Positions 13,606 to 23,533 of a stretch of DNA of 64,000 nt are shown here, piece after piece (within the stretch, counting starts at the first letter, position 1; each line of letters begins with the position of its first letter). A program made the translations under genes and the position numbers. The stretch comes from Deinococcus depolymerans (GTDB taxonomy: Bacteria > Deinococcota > Deinococci > Deinococcales > Deinococcaceae). The DNA lies in assembly GCF_039522025.1 (NCBI RefSeq), contig NZ_BAAADB010000015.1, forward strand, positions 39,758-103,757. The letters are read 5' to 3'. The notes under the pieces are model-generated. The model ran no database searches. It was not told where the DNA came from and saw nothing but the letters and a program-made list of their open reading frames with translations.

Positions 13606-13973
13606 GACTGACACCGCTGCTGTGCGGGGCGGCGGCCCTGCTGCTGACCGTGCCGGCGCAGGCCGCGACCGGCCGGTCCCTGACCCTCAAGCCCACGCAC
13701 GGGGGGGCGCTGCTGACCGGTACGCTGTCGGTATCGAAGGCGGATGAACTGACGGGCGTGTGGAGCAGTGTGGGGCGCGCCCGCCTGATGCGCTGCTCGC
13801 CGAGCTGTCAGGTGGTGACGGCCGTGCCGGTGCCCGGCACGCTGACGCTGAACGATTCGACCGGGTACCGCATCGTGCTGGGCGGCACGTTCCGGGCCGG
13901 GCAGAAGGTGAGTCTGGTGCTGCGCTACCGCAACGCGCAGATCGTGAACCTGAGCGCCACCGTCGCGCACTGA
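13602..13973 (+). CDS. Small secreted protein, possibly a degenerate PCuAC-like copper-chaperone fold
   Basis: This 123-residue protein starts inside the truD stop (ATGA) and has a clear 21-residue signal peptide ending AQA. The mature part, from [20 protein letters not shown] through [15 protein letters not shown] to [19 protein letters not shown], follows the strand order of PCuAC (DUF461) periplasmic copper chaperones. The conserved His/Met copper ligands are absent, so a copper role is not supported. Two cysteines (MRCSPSCQ) might form a disulfide. The assignment is a weak inference; calling it a secreted protein is solid. Confidence 0.6.
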   Translation: MRLTPLLCGAAALLLTVPAQAATGRSLTLKPTHGGALLTGTLSVSKADELTGVWSSVGRARLMRCSPSCQVVTAVPVPGTLTLNDSTGYRIVLGGTFRAGQKVSLVLRYRNAQIVNLSATVAH

Positions 13974-14054
13974 GGGCAGGTGGAGGGCCGCGCCGGGCAG
14001 ACGCCCCCGCCCCGGGCGGGACGGGCGTGACACGCGGCGTCTGGCAGGGGTGCC

Positions 14055-14567
14055 GTGGACGGCGGTGATGGGCGGGTGCCGCTGGAACGGGGCGTGAGCG
14101 TGCCGGGCGGGGGCCTGCCGGATCCGGCGCTGCGGGCGGCGTTCCTGGCGGCCCGTTACGGCACGGCCGGGTCCGGTGCGTTCCTGGACCGTGAACGTGG
14201 CGGGGGGCCTGCACCGGACTGGGCGGGGCGCGGCTGGGGCGTCGTGACTGCCTGGAATCCGGCCGGGCAGCCGCGGGGCCGCGCGGCGAACGAGGCCGCG
14301 CAGCGGCGGCTGCGGGCGGCGTCCCGCTGGGCGTTCCGGGAGGGCGTGAACGGTGAGGGTGAGTGGCAGGAGCCCAGCCTGATCCTGGGCGGTGTCCGGC
14401 TGCGTGACGTGGTGGCGCTGGGCGTGGCGTTCGGGCAGGCGGCGGTGCTGTGGGGGGCGGGGCAGCGCGTGGCCCTGGTGTGGCTGCCGGCGTCCGGGGT
14501 GGAGGCCGCGCGTGTGGAACGCTGGTGGCTGCGGCCGGCGACGGCGCCCGTCACGGATGCCCGGTGA
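14055..14567 (+). CDS. DUF3293 family protein
   Basis: This 170-residue protein with a GTG start has the core GWGVVTAWNPAGQPRGRAAN, matching DUF3293 proteins, small cytoplasmic proteins of unknown role. The later LRDVVALGVAFGQAAVLWG segment is also typical. The first ~25 residues are less certain; an internal start is possible. There is no obvious promoter and the preceding gene ends 81 bases upstream. Confidence 0.6.
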   Translation: MDGGDGRVPLERGVSVPGGGLPDPALRAAFLAARYGTAGSGAFLDRERGGGPAPDWAGRGWGVVTAWNPAGQPRGRAANEAAQRRLRAASRWAFREGVNGEGEWQEPSLILGGVRLRDVVALGVAFGQAAVLWGAGQRVALVWLPASGVEAARVERWWLRPATAPVTDAR

Positions 14568-14608
14568 CCGGGCGCAGGTGGGGGCCGGGCGCTGTATAGT
14601 GGCCGATT

Positions 14609-16408
14609 GTGACGCTGGACGCTGCTGACGCCATTTCGCCGCTGGGGGTGCTGCCTCCGGCCGGGCCGACGTGCATTCACCTGCCGCTGAACGTCTCTCC
14701 CGAGGACCTCGCCCGCTACGCCGTGGGCCTCGCGAACGCGCGCGGCGGAACGGTGCTGGTGGGCGTGGACGTTCTGGACCTGCCGCCCGGCGCGGAACGG
14801 GACGCGGGGGAACTGCATCCGCTGATGGTGACGCACGCGATCTTCGAACTGTCTGGCGGCCGGCTGACCGTGAACGTGCAGCACCACCGGCTGCCGGGGG
14901 GCGCGCGGGTGCTGGCGGTGTTCGTGCCGCAGGGACCGTACGTGCTCGCGGCGCCGGATGGATCGGTGATCGCCTGGGACGGGGCGCACCTCGTGCCGGT
15001 CACGCCGTCCGAGGCGGAACCGGTCGCGGATCAGGACTTCACGGCGACCGTGCCGCCGGACGCCTCGCTGGCGGACCTGGACCCGGCGGAGGTTGCGCGG
15101 CTGCGTGGCCTGGGGCGCCGGGCGAGCGCGTCGAACCTGCCGGACCTGGATTTCCTGCAGGAACTGGGGTTGCTGGTGCCCAGCGGCGGGGCGCTGCGGC
15201 CCACGCTGGCGGCGATCCTGCTGGCCGGGACGCCGGCGGCGCTGCGGGCGCACGTGCCGCAGGCGGAGGTGTGCTTCTACCATCACCACACGCCGGACGT
15301 GGAGTTCCAGTTCCGGGAGGACCTGCTGCGGCCCATTCCGGCGCTGCTGACGCGGCTGGCCGAACTGATCCAGGCCAGGAACCGCTTCACGCCGGTGCAG
15401 GTGGGTCTGTTCCGCATCGAGGTGTGGGATCAGGACGAGGCGGTGTACCGCGAGGCGCTGCTGAACGCGCTGACGCACCGGGATTACACGCTGCGCGACG
15501 CGGTGCATGTGCATCACTTCCCGGACCGGCTGGAGATCATGAACCCGGGCGGGCTGCCCGGGGGGATCACGCCGGGGAACATCCTGCGCCACCAGCCCAA
15601 GCGCCGCAACCCGCTGCTGGCCGAGGTGCTGGCGCGCCTGGGTCTGGTCGAGCGGGCCGGGGTGGGCGTGGACAAGATGTACTCGCTGATGCTGCGGCAC
15701 GGGAAGGAACCGCCGGAGTTCACGACCTACCCGGACTCGGTGACGCTGGCGCTGCACTCGCCGGGTTTCGACGCGGAGTTCGTGCGGTTCGTGGCCCGCA
15801 AGCAGGAGGAGATGCAGACCCTGTCGCTGGACGTGCTGATCGTCCTGAGTCTGCTGGCACGCGAGGGCGAGGCCACCCGCGCGACCCTGGCGCGCGCCCT
15901 GCAGCTGCCGGAGGACCGCACGCCCCGCCTGCTGCGCGGGATGGAGGAGCATGGCCTGATCGGCCGGGCCGGGGTGGGCCGCGGGATCGCGTACGTGCTG
16001 GGCGAGGAGGTGCGCCGCGCGCTGGGCCGTGAGCGGCCGGTGCCCGCCGCGCCCGTCCCGGCCGGCGAGGAGCCGGGCGCCGCGCCGGGTGGGGGTGCGC
16101 CGGAACCGTCTGGCGTGCGGGAGGCCGGCGTCGGGCCGGCCCGGGGTCCCCGCGCCGGGGGACGGACTGCGGCGCGCCGCTCCCCGCGCGCGCCCCGTGA
16201 TGAGTCCGGGCCGAGCGCGGCCGAGGTGCGCGCCATCGCGCTGGCGCTGGCGCGTGAGCGCGGGCGGGTGCGGAACGTGGACCTGCGCGAGGCCTGCGGG
16301 CTGAGTACGCAGCAGGCGTGGCGGACCCTACGGCGGCTGGTGCAGGACGGTCTGCTGCGGAAGCTGGGCAGCGGGACCCGCGACGCGGCGTACGAACTGC
16401 GCGCCTGA
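14609..16408 (+). CDS. AlbA_2/Schlafen-type ATP-binding regulator with C-terminal winged helices
   Basis: This 599-residue protein has a GTG start after TATAGT (14595-14600). Residues ~1-130 form an AlbA_2-like domain ([21 protein letters not shown]). Residues ~230-370 resemble the ATP-binding domain of RecG-like transcriptional regulators: [25 protein letters not shown] and [25 protein letters not shown]. Residues ~400-470 look like a winged helix. A ~70-residue Pro/Ala/Arg linker precedes a second winged helix (~535-599). It is therefore probably a DNA-binding regulator. The target is unknown; its nearest neighbour is the sugar ABC operon, which begins 240 bases downstream. Confidence 0.7.
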   Translation: MTLDAADAISPLGVLPPAGPTCIHLPLNVSPEDLARYAVGLANARGGTVLVGVDVLDLPPGAERDAGELHPLMVTHAIFELSGGRLTVNVQHHRLPGGARVLAVFVPQGPYVLAAPDGSVIAWDGAHLVPVTPSEAEPVADQDFTATVPPDASLADLDPAEVARLRGLGRRASASNLPDLDFLQELGLLVPSGGALRPTLAAILLAGTPAALRAHVPQAEVCFYHHHTPDVEFQFREDLLRPIPALLTRLAELIQARNRFTPVQVGLFRIEVWDQDEAVYREALLNALTHRDYTLRDAVHVHHFPDRLEIMNPGGLPGGITPGNILRHQPKRRNPLLAEVLARLGLVERAGVGVDKMYSLMLRHGKEPPEFTTYPDSVTLALHSPGFDAEFVRFVARKQEEMQTLSLDVLIVLSLLAREGEATRATLARALQLPEDRTPRLLRGMEEHGLIGRAGVGRGIAYVLGEEVRRALGRERPVPAAPVPAGEEPGAAPGGGAPEPSGVREAGVGPARGPRAGGRTAARRSPRAPRDESGPSAAEVRAIALALARERGRVRNVDLREACGLSTQQAWRTLRRLVQDGLLRKLGSGTRDAAYELRA

Positions 16409-16522
16409 TCCGGCCGCGCGGCGGGGGGTGAGGGGGAGGCCTGTGCAGATGGGCGTTCCGGTCGTCTGGCAGCGGCGGCGGCGGTGGGTGGTCGGGGCTG
16501 CACCCCCGATGCGCGCAGGGGC

Positions 16523-16566
16523 ATGGAACTGTTTCCATTGACAGTGCCGGGTGGGACATGTACGCT
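16523..16566 (+). promoter_or_regulatory. Sugar ABC operon promoter with LacI/GalR-type operator
   Basis: TTGACA (16538-16543), a 17-bp spacer and TACGCT (16561-16566) form the best sigma-70 style promoter in the window. ATGGAA (16523-16528), four bases, TTCCAT (16533-16538) is a palindrome typical of LacI-family operators and it overlaps the -35. A second site is at 16592-16603. Confidence 0.75.
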
Positions 16567-16591
16567 TGGGACACCTGAAGTTAATACACGT

Positions 16592-16615
16592 GGAACCGCT
16601 TCCCGGATGAAGCGG
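16592..16615 (+). promoter_or_regulatory. Second LacI-type operator and leader hairpin
   Basis: GGAACCGCTTCC (16592-16603) has GGAA/TTCC arms around a central CG, as in LacI-family operators. It overlaps an inverted repeat CCGCTTC (16596-16602) / GAAGCGG (16609-16615) that could fold in the 5' leader. It lies downstream of the start site, where it would act as a roadblock. Confidence 0.5.
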
Positions 16616-16649
16616 GCTGGGCCTGTCCAGCACCCACCAAGGGGGATGC

Positions 16650-17909
16650 ATGAAGAAAGTTATTGCACTCGTGAGCCTCACCGCCGCCATCGCCGCCAGC
16701 AGCAACGCCAGCGCCGTCACCGTGACCCTGGCCTGCGGGGCCGTCGGCCAGGAACTTCAGCTCTGCAAGGACGGGGCCGCCCGCTGGGCCAAGAAGACCG
16801 GCAACGAGGTCAAGATCTTCGAGAGCCCCAACCTCACCAACGACCGCCTGGGCCTGTACCAGCAGCAGCTCGCCGCCAAGAGCAGCGACATCGACGTCTA
16901 CCAGCTTGACGTCGTGTGGCCCGGCCTGCTCGCCCAGCACTTCGTGGACCTGAAAGGCAAGGTGCCGGCCGCCGAGGTGAACGCGCACTTCAAGGGCATC
17001 ATCGACGCCAACACCGTGAACGGCAAACTGGTCGCCATGCCCTGGTTCACCGACGCCGGCCTGCTGTACTACCGCACCGACCTGCTCCAGAAGTACGGCT
17101 TCAAGAGCGCCCCCAAGACCTGGACCGAGATGGCCCTGATGGCCAAGAAGATCCAGGACGGCGAGCAGAAGACCAACAAGGCCTTCACCGGCTTCGTCTG
17201 GCAGGGCAAGAACTACGAGGGCCTGACCTGCGACGCCCTGGAATGGGTCGTCAGCTTCGGCGGCGGTACCATCGTGGACAGCAGCGGCAAGATCACCATC
17301 AACAACGCCCAGGCCGCCAAGGCGCTCGACAGCGCCGCCAGCTGGATCAAGACCATCAGCCCCGCCGGCGTCACCACCTACGCCGAGGAAGAAGCGCGCG
17401 GCATCTTCCAGGCCGGCAACGCCGCCTTCATGCGCAACTGGCCCTACGCCTGGGCGCTCGGCCAGGGCGACGACTCCAAGGTCAAGGGCAAGATCGGCGT
17501 GGCCCCCCTGCCCAGCGGCGGCAGCCGCAACGCCGCCACCCTCGGCGGCTGGCAGCTCGGCGTGAGCAACTACAGCAAGAACCAGGCCGCCGCCATCGAC
17601 CTCGTCCGCTACCTCGCCGGCCCCGCCGAGCAGAAGATCCGCGCGATCGAGGGCACGTACAACCCCACCATCACCACCCTGTACAAGGACAAGGACATCC
17701 TGAAGGCCAACCCCTTCTTCGGCAGCCTGTACAGCGTGTTCACCAGCGCCGTGGCGCGTCCCTCCGGCCCCACCAAGAGCAAGTACAACCAGGTCTCCCA
17801 GGCCTTCAGCACCGCCGTCAGCGACGTGCTGAACGGCAAGATGAAGGGCCAGGCGGCCGTGGCGAAACTCAGCACCGACCTCGCCCGCATCAAGGGCCGC
17901 GGCTGGTAA
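16650..17909 (+). CDS. Sugar ABC transporter substrate-binding protein (trehalose/maltose type)
   Basis: This 419-residue extracellular solute-binding protein (family 1) starts at ATG 16650 behind AAGGGGG (16639-16645). A 22-residue signal peptide ends SNASA. The segments [50 protein letters not shown] and [11 protein letters not shown] match the trehalose/maltose/palatinose-binding protein of Thermus and its Deinococcus relatives. It delivers sugar to the two permeases downstream; the ATPase is not in the window and is probably the shared MsmK/MalK type elsewhere. LacI-type operators suggest sugar induction. Lys/Gln-rich codon use is typical of strong expression. Confidence 0.85.
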   Translation: MKKVIALVSLTAAIAASSNASAVTVTLACGAVGQELQLCKDGAARWAKKTGNEVKIFESPNLTNDRLGLYQQQLAAKSSDIDVYQLDVVWPGLLAQHFVDLKGKVPAAEVNAHFKGIIDANTVNGKLVAMPWFTDAGLLYYRTDLLQKYGFKSAPKTWTEMALMAKKIQDGEQKTNKAFTGFVWQGKNYEGLTCDALEWVVSFGGGTIVDSSGKITINNAQAAKALDSAASWIKTISPAGVTTYAEEEARGIFQAGNAAFMRNWPYAWALGQGDDSKVKGKIGVAPLPSGGSRNAATLGGWQLGVSNYSKNQAAAIDLVRYLAGPAEQKIRAIEGTYNPTITTLYKDKDILKANPFFGSLYSVFTSAVARPSGPTKSKYNQVSQAFSTAVSDVLNGKMKGQAAVAKLSTDLARIKGRGW

Positions 17910-17929
17910 GCCCCGCACACCCGCACCTC

Positions 17930-18069
17930 TGATACAGACCCGGGCCCGCAGGTCAGCACCGACCTTCCGATCCGAGCGGACGCAGGCAGAAGAGTCACGG
18001 CTTCCGGGCGTGGGATCGGCCACTCGGCGCAGTTCCGAGTGATCAACCAAGCAGACGGCCTCCGGATGA
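17930..18069 (+). repeat. Dispersed repeat, diverged copy B
   Basis: This diverged copy opens TGATACAGACCCGG, keeps GATCCGAGCGGACGCAGG and the CTTCCGGGCGTGG block, has a second hairpin with ATCGGCCACTCGG against CCGAGTGAT, and ends CAGACGGCCTCCGGATGA. It fills the 350-base gap between the sugar-binding protein and the first permease. It may reduce read-through and so set the ratio of binding protein to permease. Confidence 0.6.
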
Positions 18070-18259
18070 GAAGCCAAGCGGGGGGGACGCCCAGACTCTG
18101 GGATGTCTCCCCCGCCTGCCGTTCCCCCCGACCCGGCCCCCACAGGCGGCGCGTACACTGCCCACACGCCCCCGCCCGCTCCGGCTTCCGTCGCCCGCCC
18201 GACCGTTCCCGGCCCCCACGTCCCCGCCCTGAACCCGCGCCAAAGGAGGCCACCCGACC

Positions 18260-19189
18260 ATGACCGTCAAGACTCCCGTTCCAGCCGCGCCCGTGAAATC
18301 ACGCGGCATCGAAGCGGCCCGCGCCCGGACGGCCCTGTGGCTGCTGCTGCCCACCCTGATCGCCATTGCCCTGGTCGCCGGGTACCCGCTGTACCGGACC
18401 ATCTACTTCTCGCTGTTCGAGGCGAACCTGACCAGCCCGGACCAGCGGACGTTCATCGGGCTGGGGAACTTCTGGTTCACCACCGAGGACGGCGTCGCGC
18501 TGGGCTTCCTGCAGGACCCCAAGTGGTGGGGCGCCGTGAAGAACACCCTGCTGTTCACCGTGGTGTCGGTGTTCCTGGAAACGGTGTTCGGCATGATCAT
18601 CGCGCTGGTCGTGAACAGCGCGTTCAGGGGACGCGGGTTCCTGCGGACCGCCATGCTGGTTCCCTGGGCGATTCCCACGGTCGTGTCGGCGCAGATGTGG
18701 GCGTACCTGTACAACGACTCCTTCGGCCTGATCGGGCGCGGCCTGCTGGGCGGCCAGGCGGTCCTGGCGAACACCGACAGCGCCATCTGGGCGCTGATCG
18801 CCGTGGACGTCTGGAAGACCACGTCCTTCATGGCGCTGCTGATCCTGGCCGGCCTTCAGAGCCTGCCCAGCGACATGTACGAGGCGGCCGACATGGACGG
18901 CGCGAGCAAATGGACGCAGTTCTGGCGCCTGACGCTGCCGCTGCTGCGCCCGGCGCTGCTGGTCGCGCTGGTGTTCCGCAGCCTGGACGCCCTGCGCGTG
19001 TTCGACGTGATGTCCGTGATGCTGGGGAACGTGAACGCCGCCAGCACCAGCATGACCGGTTACGCCCGCCAGGCGCTGATCGACAACCAGCTGCTGGGCC
19101 TGGGCAGCGCCGTCAGCGTCGCCGTGTTCGTGATCATCATGGTGATCGTCGTGATGTACGTCACCGCCTTCCGCGTCAAGTTCGACTGA
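18260..19189 (+). CDS. Sugar ABC transporter permease (MalF-like)
   Basis: This 309-residue inner-membrane permease has six predicted helices and the EAA loop [20 protein letters not shown] (~210-230) that docks the ATPase. AAAGGAGG at 18241-18248 is a strong RBS. It pairs with the downstream permease to import the sugar bound by the upstream protein. It lacks the long periplasmic insert of E. coli MalF. Confidence 0.9.
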   Translation: MTVKTPVPAAPVKSRGIEAARARTALWLLLPTLIAIALVAGYPLYRTIYFSLFEANLTSPDQRTFIGLGNFWFTTEDGVALGFLQDPKWWGAVKNTLLFTVVSVFLETVFGMIIALVVNSAFRGRGFLRTAMLVPWAIPTVVSAQMWAYLYNDSFGLIGRGLLGGQAVLANTDSAIWALIAVDVWKTTSFMALLILAGLQSLPSDMYEAADMDGASKWTQFWRLTLPLLRPALLVALVFRSLDALRVFDVMSVMLGNVNAASTSMTGYARQALIDNQLLGLGSAVSVAVFVIIMVIVVMYVTAFRVKFD

Positions 19190-19207
19190 TTCCCAGGAGG
19201 TGACCCC

Positions 19208-20059
19208 ATGAACCTGAAAAACACCAACCCCACCCTGTACTACCTGCAACGCGCCGGCTTCTACCTGCTGGTCCTGGTGATCGGCGTGTACCTGCTCGCC
19301 CCGTTCTTCTGGGCGGTCCTGACCAGCCTGCGCTCGCCCGGCGACCTGTTCCTCACGCCGCTGGAATTCATCGGTGCCAGGACGACCTTCAGCAACTACG
19401 CGGACGTGTTCGCCAACCCGAACTTCCAGCGGGGCCTGATCTACTCGCTGATCGTGGCGGTCGGCTCGGTCGCCATCAGCCTGCTGCTCGGCGCGTTCTC
19501 CGCGTACGCGCTGGGCCGCTTCCGCTTCAGCGGCAAGAGCATCGTCATGTACGTGATCCTGGCGGTCAGCGTGTTCCCGCAGATCGCGGTGCTCTCGGGC
19601 CTGTACACCCTGATCAACAACCTGGGGCTGTACAACAACCCGCTGGGCCTGATCCTGTCGTACCTGATCTTCACCATTCCGTTCACGGTCTGGGTGCTGA
19701 CCAGCTTCGTGCGCGACATCCCGGGCGAGCTGGAGGAAGCGGCCCTGGTGGACGGCGCCAGCCCCCTGCAGACCCTGTTCCTGGTGCTGTTCCCGGTCAT
19801 GATGCCGGCGCTGGTCACGACCGGCCTGCTGGCCTTCATCAACGCCTGGAACGAGTACCTGTTCGCGCTGACCTTCACCAGCACCAACCGCACGGTGCCG
19901 GTCGTGATCGCCAACTACTCGGGCGCCACGCAGTTCGACCAGCCGTGGGGGCAGATCATGGCGGCCAGCATCGTCGTCACGGTGCCGCTGATCATCCTGG
20001 TGCTGGTGTTCCAGCGCAACATCGTCTCGGGCCTGACCGCCGGGGCCGTCAAGGGCTGA
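19208..20059 (+). CDS. Sugar ABC transporter permease (MalG-like)
   Basis: This 283-residue second permease lies 18 bases after the first, with AGGAGG upstream. It has six hydrophobic helices and the EAA motif [21 protein letters not shown] near residues 178-198. The C-terminus [15 protein letters not shown] is the classic MalG-family tail. It is the last gene of the operon; a terminator follows. Confidence 0.9.
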   Translation: MNLKNTNPTLYYLQRAGFYLLVLVIGVYLLAPFFWAVLTSLRSPGDLFLTPLEFIGARTTFSNYADVFANPNFQRGLIYSLIVAVGSVAISLLLGAFSAYALGRFRFSGKSIVMYVILAVSVFPQIAVLSGLYTLINNLGLYNNPLGLILSYLIFTIPFTVWVLTSFVRDIPGELEEAALVDGASPLQTLFLVLFPVMMPALVTTGLLAFINAWNEYLFALTFTSTNRTVPVVIANYSGATQFDQPWGQIMAASIVVTVPLIILVLVFQRNIVSGLTAGAVKG

Positions 20060-20091
20060 AGCCCACCCCACCGCGCCCGCTCTTCCTGCGT

Positions 20092-20122
20092 CCCCGCCAA
20101 ACCCGGCGGGGACGGGTCTTTT
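20092..20122 (+). terminator. Rho-independent terminator of the sugar ABC operon
   Basis: CCCCGCC (20092-20098) pairs with GGCGGGG (20105-20111), followed by ACGGGTCTTTT. Confidence 0.75.
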
Positions 20123-20289
20123 CCGCGGGCCGCACCCGCACCTGTGTAGACGCCCGGGGGGGCACGCAGGCACATCTGGCTGGACATCCCGCTCCGGCCG
20201 CGTCCACCGCCCCTATGCTCGAACGGCGACCGCACATGGGCTTCACCGCTCGCACTTCCCGCCCATGCGCCCGACACGAGGAGTTCCAC

Positions 20290-21441
20290 ATGTCTGCTAC
20301 CCGAAAGACCGTCACCCTGGCCGCACTGCTGCTGGGATCCGGCGCCAGCGCCCAGGGCACCATCAAGATCGCCACCCTCTCCCCGCTGTCCGGGGCACTC
20401 AGCAGCCTGGGCAGCCAGGTCCGCAACGGCACCCAGCTGGCCGTCACCGAGGCCGCGCCCGCCTTCGCGAAACTGGGCCTGAAGGTGCAACTCGTCGCGT
20501 TCGACGATCAGGCCGACCCCGCCACCGGCACCGCCGCCGCCCGCAAGATCGCCGCCGACCGGCAGGTACTGGCCGTGATCGGCGCGCTGAACTCCGGCGT
20601 CACCATCCCCGCCAGCGCCGCCCTGAACAGCAGCCACGTGGTCATGGTGAACTCTGCCAGCACCGCCAATCAGGTCACGGACCGCGGGCTGCGGAACATC
20701 AACCGCATCGTGCCGCGCGACGACGCGCAGGGACCCGCCGGGGCCAGCTTCCTGCGCGGAACCCTGAAGGCCCGGAAGGTCTACCTGCTGAACGACAAGA
20801 CCGCCTACGGGGAAGGCCTGGCCAACGAGGTGGAACGCCGCCTGAAAGCAGACGGCGTGAAGGTCCTGACGAACGAGGGCACCGAGGAGAAAAGCGACTT
20901 CACGGCCGTGATCGCCAAGATCCGCCTTCAGAAACCCGACGCGATCTACTTCGGCGGCGTGTACAACCAGGTCGGGGTGTTCCTGCGGCAGCTGCGCGGC
21001 GCGGGCGTCATGGTCCCGGTGGTCGGCGGTGACGGCCTGGACAGCAGCGAGCTGAGCAGGATCGCCGGTCCCGGCGCGCGGGACGTGTACTACACCACCA
21101 CGGCCGCGCCGGTCGACTCGCTCCCGAGCGCCCGGACCTTCGCGGCGGCATACCGCAAGACCTTCGGAACGGCCCCGCAGGGCTTCGCCGTCTTTGGGTA
21201 CGACGCGGCCCGCGTGGCCCTGCAGGGCGTCCTGGCTGCCGCCCGCGCAAACGGCAACCGCGCCCCCAGCCGCGAGCAGGTCGAGCGTGCCGTGCGGCGC
21301 GGCACGTACACGGGCCTGACCGGCACGGTCGCCTTCAACAGCGTCGGCGACCGCCGCGAGGCGAAACTGTACGTCATGAAACTCAGCGGCTCCAGGGCCA
21401 CCCTGAGCACCACGGTCAAGGTGCAGGCCCCGGCCCGCTGA
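20290..21441 (+). CDS. Branched-chain amino acid ABC transporter binding protein (LivK-like, orphan)
   Basis: This 383-residue type I periplasmic binding protein starts at ATG 20290 behind ACGAGGAG; TATGCT (20214-20219) is a plausible -10. The signal peptide ends GASAQ. IKIATLSPLSGALSSLGSQ, FDDQADPATGTAAARKI, INRIVPRDDAQGPAGA and DAIYFGGVYNQVGVFLRQL are typical of Leu/Ile/Val-binding proteins. No permease or ATPase is next to it; it may share those at 55-59 kb. Its ligand is unproven. It converges on pfkA, separated by a solo repeat hairpin. Confidence 0.85.
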   Translation: MSATRKTVTLAALLLGSGASAQGTIKIATLSPLSGALSSLGSQVRNGTQLAVTEAAPAFAKLGLKVQLVAFDDQADPATGTAAARKIAADRQVLAVIGALNSGVTIPASAALNSSHVVMVNSASTANQVTDRGLRNINRIVPRDDAQGPAGASFLRGTLKARKVYLLNDKTAYGEGLANEVERRLKADGVKVLTNEGTEEKSDFTAVIAKIRLQKPDAIYFGGVYNQVGVFLRQLRGAGVMVPVVGGDGLDSSELSRIAGPGARDVYYTTTAAPVDSLPSARTFAAAYRKTFGTAPQGFAVFGYDAARVALQGVLAAARANGNRAPSREQVERAVRRGTYTGLTGTVAFNSVGDRREAKLYVMKLSGSRATLSTTVKVQAPAR

Positions 21442-21472
21442 CCCGCGGCGCGGGGAGCCGGAAGCACGCCCT

Positions 21473-21526
21473 CATACGGACTCGGACTGAACGGCTTTGT
21501 AAGCCATTCAATCGGAGTCCGTATCA
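21473..21526 (-). repeat. Solo terminal hairpin of the dispersed repeat (copy C)
   Basis: This 54-bp palindrome begins CATACGGACT, has a CGGCTT-TGT-AAGCC centre and ends CGGAGTCCGTATCA. It is only the first-hairpin half of the family, with both ends forming one large stem. The pfkA stop codon (TGA, 21526-21524 on the minus strand) is the terminal TGA of the element. It sits between convergent genes and could terminate both. Confidence 0.75.
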
Positions 21527-22555
21527 GATGCTGAGGGTCTTGGCGCAGCGGTACAGGTCGCGGTTGACGTCCTTGCGTTTCTCCCAGGTGTCGCTCAGGG
21601 GAATGAAGGTGATGGTGTGGTTCTGGCGGCCGACCATGACGTCGCTGCGCCCTTCCATCAGGGCGTACACGGCGGCCTCGCCCAGGCGGCTGGCGAGCAC
21701 GCGGTCGCTGCTGACGGGGCTGCCGCCGCGCTGGATGTGGCCCAGGATGCTCACGCGGGTTTCCATGCCGGTCCCGGCCTCGATGGCGTCCGCGACGCCC
21801 TGCGCGCCGCCCGGGTAGCCCTCGGCGACGATGATGATGCTGCCGGTCTTGCCCTTGGCGACGCTTTCCTTGACGACGTCCACGACGCAGCTGACGTCCT
21901 TGGCGTCCTCGGGGATGAAGACCTCCTCGGCGCCGCCGGCCACGGCGACGTCCAGGGCGATGTGCCCGGCGTGGCGGCCCATGACCTCGATCACGAAGAT
22001 GCGTTCGTGGCTGGCGCCGGTGTCGCGGAGTTTGTCCACGGCGTCCAGGGCGGTCTCGACGGCCGTGAAGTACCCGATGGTGTGGTCGGTGCCGTACAGG
22101 TCGTTGTCGATGGTGCCGGGCACGCCGATCACGGGAATGCCGTGCTCCTGCTGGAGGTAGTGGGCGCCGTGGAAGCTGCCGTCCCCGCCGATGACGATCA
22201 GGCCGTCCACCTGGCGGTCGCGCAGGTGCTGTGCGCCGCGTGCGCGGCCTTCCGGGGTGCGCCAGGTGTGGCTGCGGGCGGTCAGGAGGATGGTGCCGCC
22301 GCGCTGGATGGTGTTGGCCACGTCGCGCGGGCCGAGGATCTGCAACTCGCCGCGGTGCAGGCCGGAGAAGCCGCGGCGGACGCCGACGACCTCGATGCCC
22401 TCGGACGTGGCGGTGCGGACGACGGCGCGGATGGCGGCGTTCATGCCGGGGGCGTCGCCGCCGCTGGTGAGGACGGCGACGCGGCGCACACCGGCGGGGT
22501 TGGGGTGACGGTGGGGTTCAGCGGTGAGGGCGGGGGTGGGATGCTGATCGGTCAT
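21524..22555 (-). CDS. pfkA: 6-phosphofructokinase
   Basis: This 343-residue ATP-dependent phosphofructokinase makes fructose-1,6-bisphosphate in glycolysis. [28 protein letters not shown], the catalytic [16 protein letters not shown] loop, [14 protein letters not shown] and [13 protein letters not shown] are all present. It has a ~23-residue N-terminal extension rich in His and Pro. It is the last gene of a four-gene minus-strand operon, 12 bases after rsmI, with CGAGG as RBS. Its stop lies in a repeat. Confidence 0.95.
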   Translation of the reverse strand: MTDQHPTPALTAEPHRHPNPAGVRRVAVLTSGGDAPGMNAAIRAVVRTATSEGIEVVGVRRGFSGLHRGELQILGPRDVANTIQRGGTILLTARSHTWRTPEGRARGAQHLRDRQVDGLIVIGGDGSFHGAHYLQQEHGIPVIGVPGTIDNDLYGTDHTIGYFTAVETALDAVDKLRDTGASHERIFVIEVMGRHAGHIALDVAVAGGAEEVFIPEDAKDVSCVVDVVKESVAKGKTGSIIIVAEGYPGGAQGVADAIEAGTGMETRVSILGHIQRGGSPVSSDRVLASRLGEAAVYALMEGRSDVMVGRQNHTITFIPLSDTWEKRKDVNRDLYRCAKTLSI

Positions 22556-22567
22556 AGGGGCCTCGTT

Positions 22568-23533
22568 TCATGGGCGGCGTGACGACGGACCGGCCTGGGT
22601 GCCGGTTGCCTGTAACGCCAGGGCATATGCGTCATTCTTACGCAAACCCTGCGAAACGAGAAGGTCACGTATATCCCTCACCCCCAGGCCCTGGGCGGCC
22701 CAGGCCTGCGCCTGCCCCAGGTGATCGACCTGCGCGGCCTCGGCGGCGGCCTCGGCCTCGCTGCGGCCCGCGACGACCACGGCGATCTCGCCGCGCACGC
22801 CGCCGCCGAAATGGGCGGCGAGTTCGCGCAGGGTGCCGCGCGCCGTCTCCTCGAAACGTTTGCTGAGTTCGCGCGTCACGCTGGCCGCCCGGCCCTCCCC
22901 GCAGGCCTGCGCGAGGTCCAGCAACGTGGCCTGCAGGCGGTGCGGGCTCTCGTACAGCACGGTGGTCTCCGCGCGGGCGGCGATGGCCGACAGCCGCTCC
23001 TTGCGGTCCCGGCCACTGCGCGGCAGGAAACCCTCGAAGGTGAAGCGCCCGCCGGGCAGGCCCGACAGGACCAGCGCCGGCACGAAGGCGGTCGCGCCGG
23101 GCAGCACCTCGACAGGAATGTCGGCGGCGACGGCCGCCTGCACGAGTTCCGCGCCGGGATCGCTGATGCCGGGCGTGCCGGCGTCACTGACGTACGCCAG
23201 GCGCGGGTGCTTCTCGAGCACCTGCGGGGCGCGGCGCATGGTGTGCGCGTCCAGCCGCACCAGCGGTTTGCGGATGCCCAGGTGCGTCAGGAGCGCGCCG
23301 GTGCGGCGGGTGTCCTCGCAGGCGACCGCGTCGGCGGCCCGCAGTACCTCCAGGGCGCGCAGGGTGATGTCCCCCAGGTTGCCGACCGGGGTGGGGACCA
23401 GCCACACGCGCGCGCCGTCCGGGAGTTCCAGGGGTGCGGCGTCCGGCGGGATCGGGTCGGCCATGCCGTCCTCGCCGGGAAGGTCGGTGTCCGTCTGGTC
23501 CGGGGATGCCGGCCCGGTCCGGGGATCAGTCAT
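22568..23533 (-). CDS. rsmI: 16S rRNA (cytidine1402-2'-O)-methyltransferase
   Basis: This 321-residue SAM-dependent enzyme (tetrapyrrole-methylase fold) 2'-O-methylates C1402 in the 16S decoding centre. VPTPVGNLGDITLRALEVL, CEDTRRTGALL, SDAGTPGISDPGAELVQAA and LYESPHRLQATL are diagnostic. The first ~38 residues form an acidic, Pro/Asp-rich extension not found in E. coli. It overlaps the end of the upstream gene by 8 bases. Confidence 0.95.
   Translation of the reverse strand: MTDPRTGPASPDQTDTDLPGEDGMADPIPPDAAPLELPDGARVWLVPTPVGNLGDITLRALEVLRAADAVACEDTRRTGALLTHLGIRKPLVRLDAHTMRRAPQVLEKHPRLAYVSDAGTPGISDPGAELVQAAVAADIPVEVLPGATAFVPALVLSGLPGGRFTFEGFLPRSGRDRKERLSAIAARAETTVLYESPHRLQATLLDLAQACGEGRAASVTRELSKRFEETARGTLRELAAHFGGGVRGEIAVVVAGRSEAEAAAEAAQVDHLGQAQAWAAQGLGVRDIRDLLVSQGLRKNDAYALALQATGTQAGPSSRRP

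Noticed and set aside
18299..20173. A 624-codon minus-strand frame over both sugar permeases
   Set aside because: Antisense shadow of two well supported permease genes.
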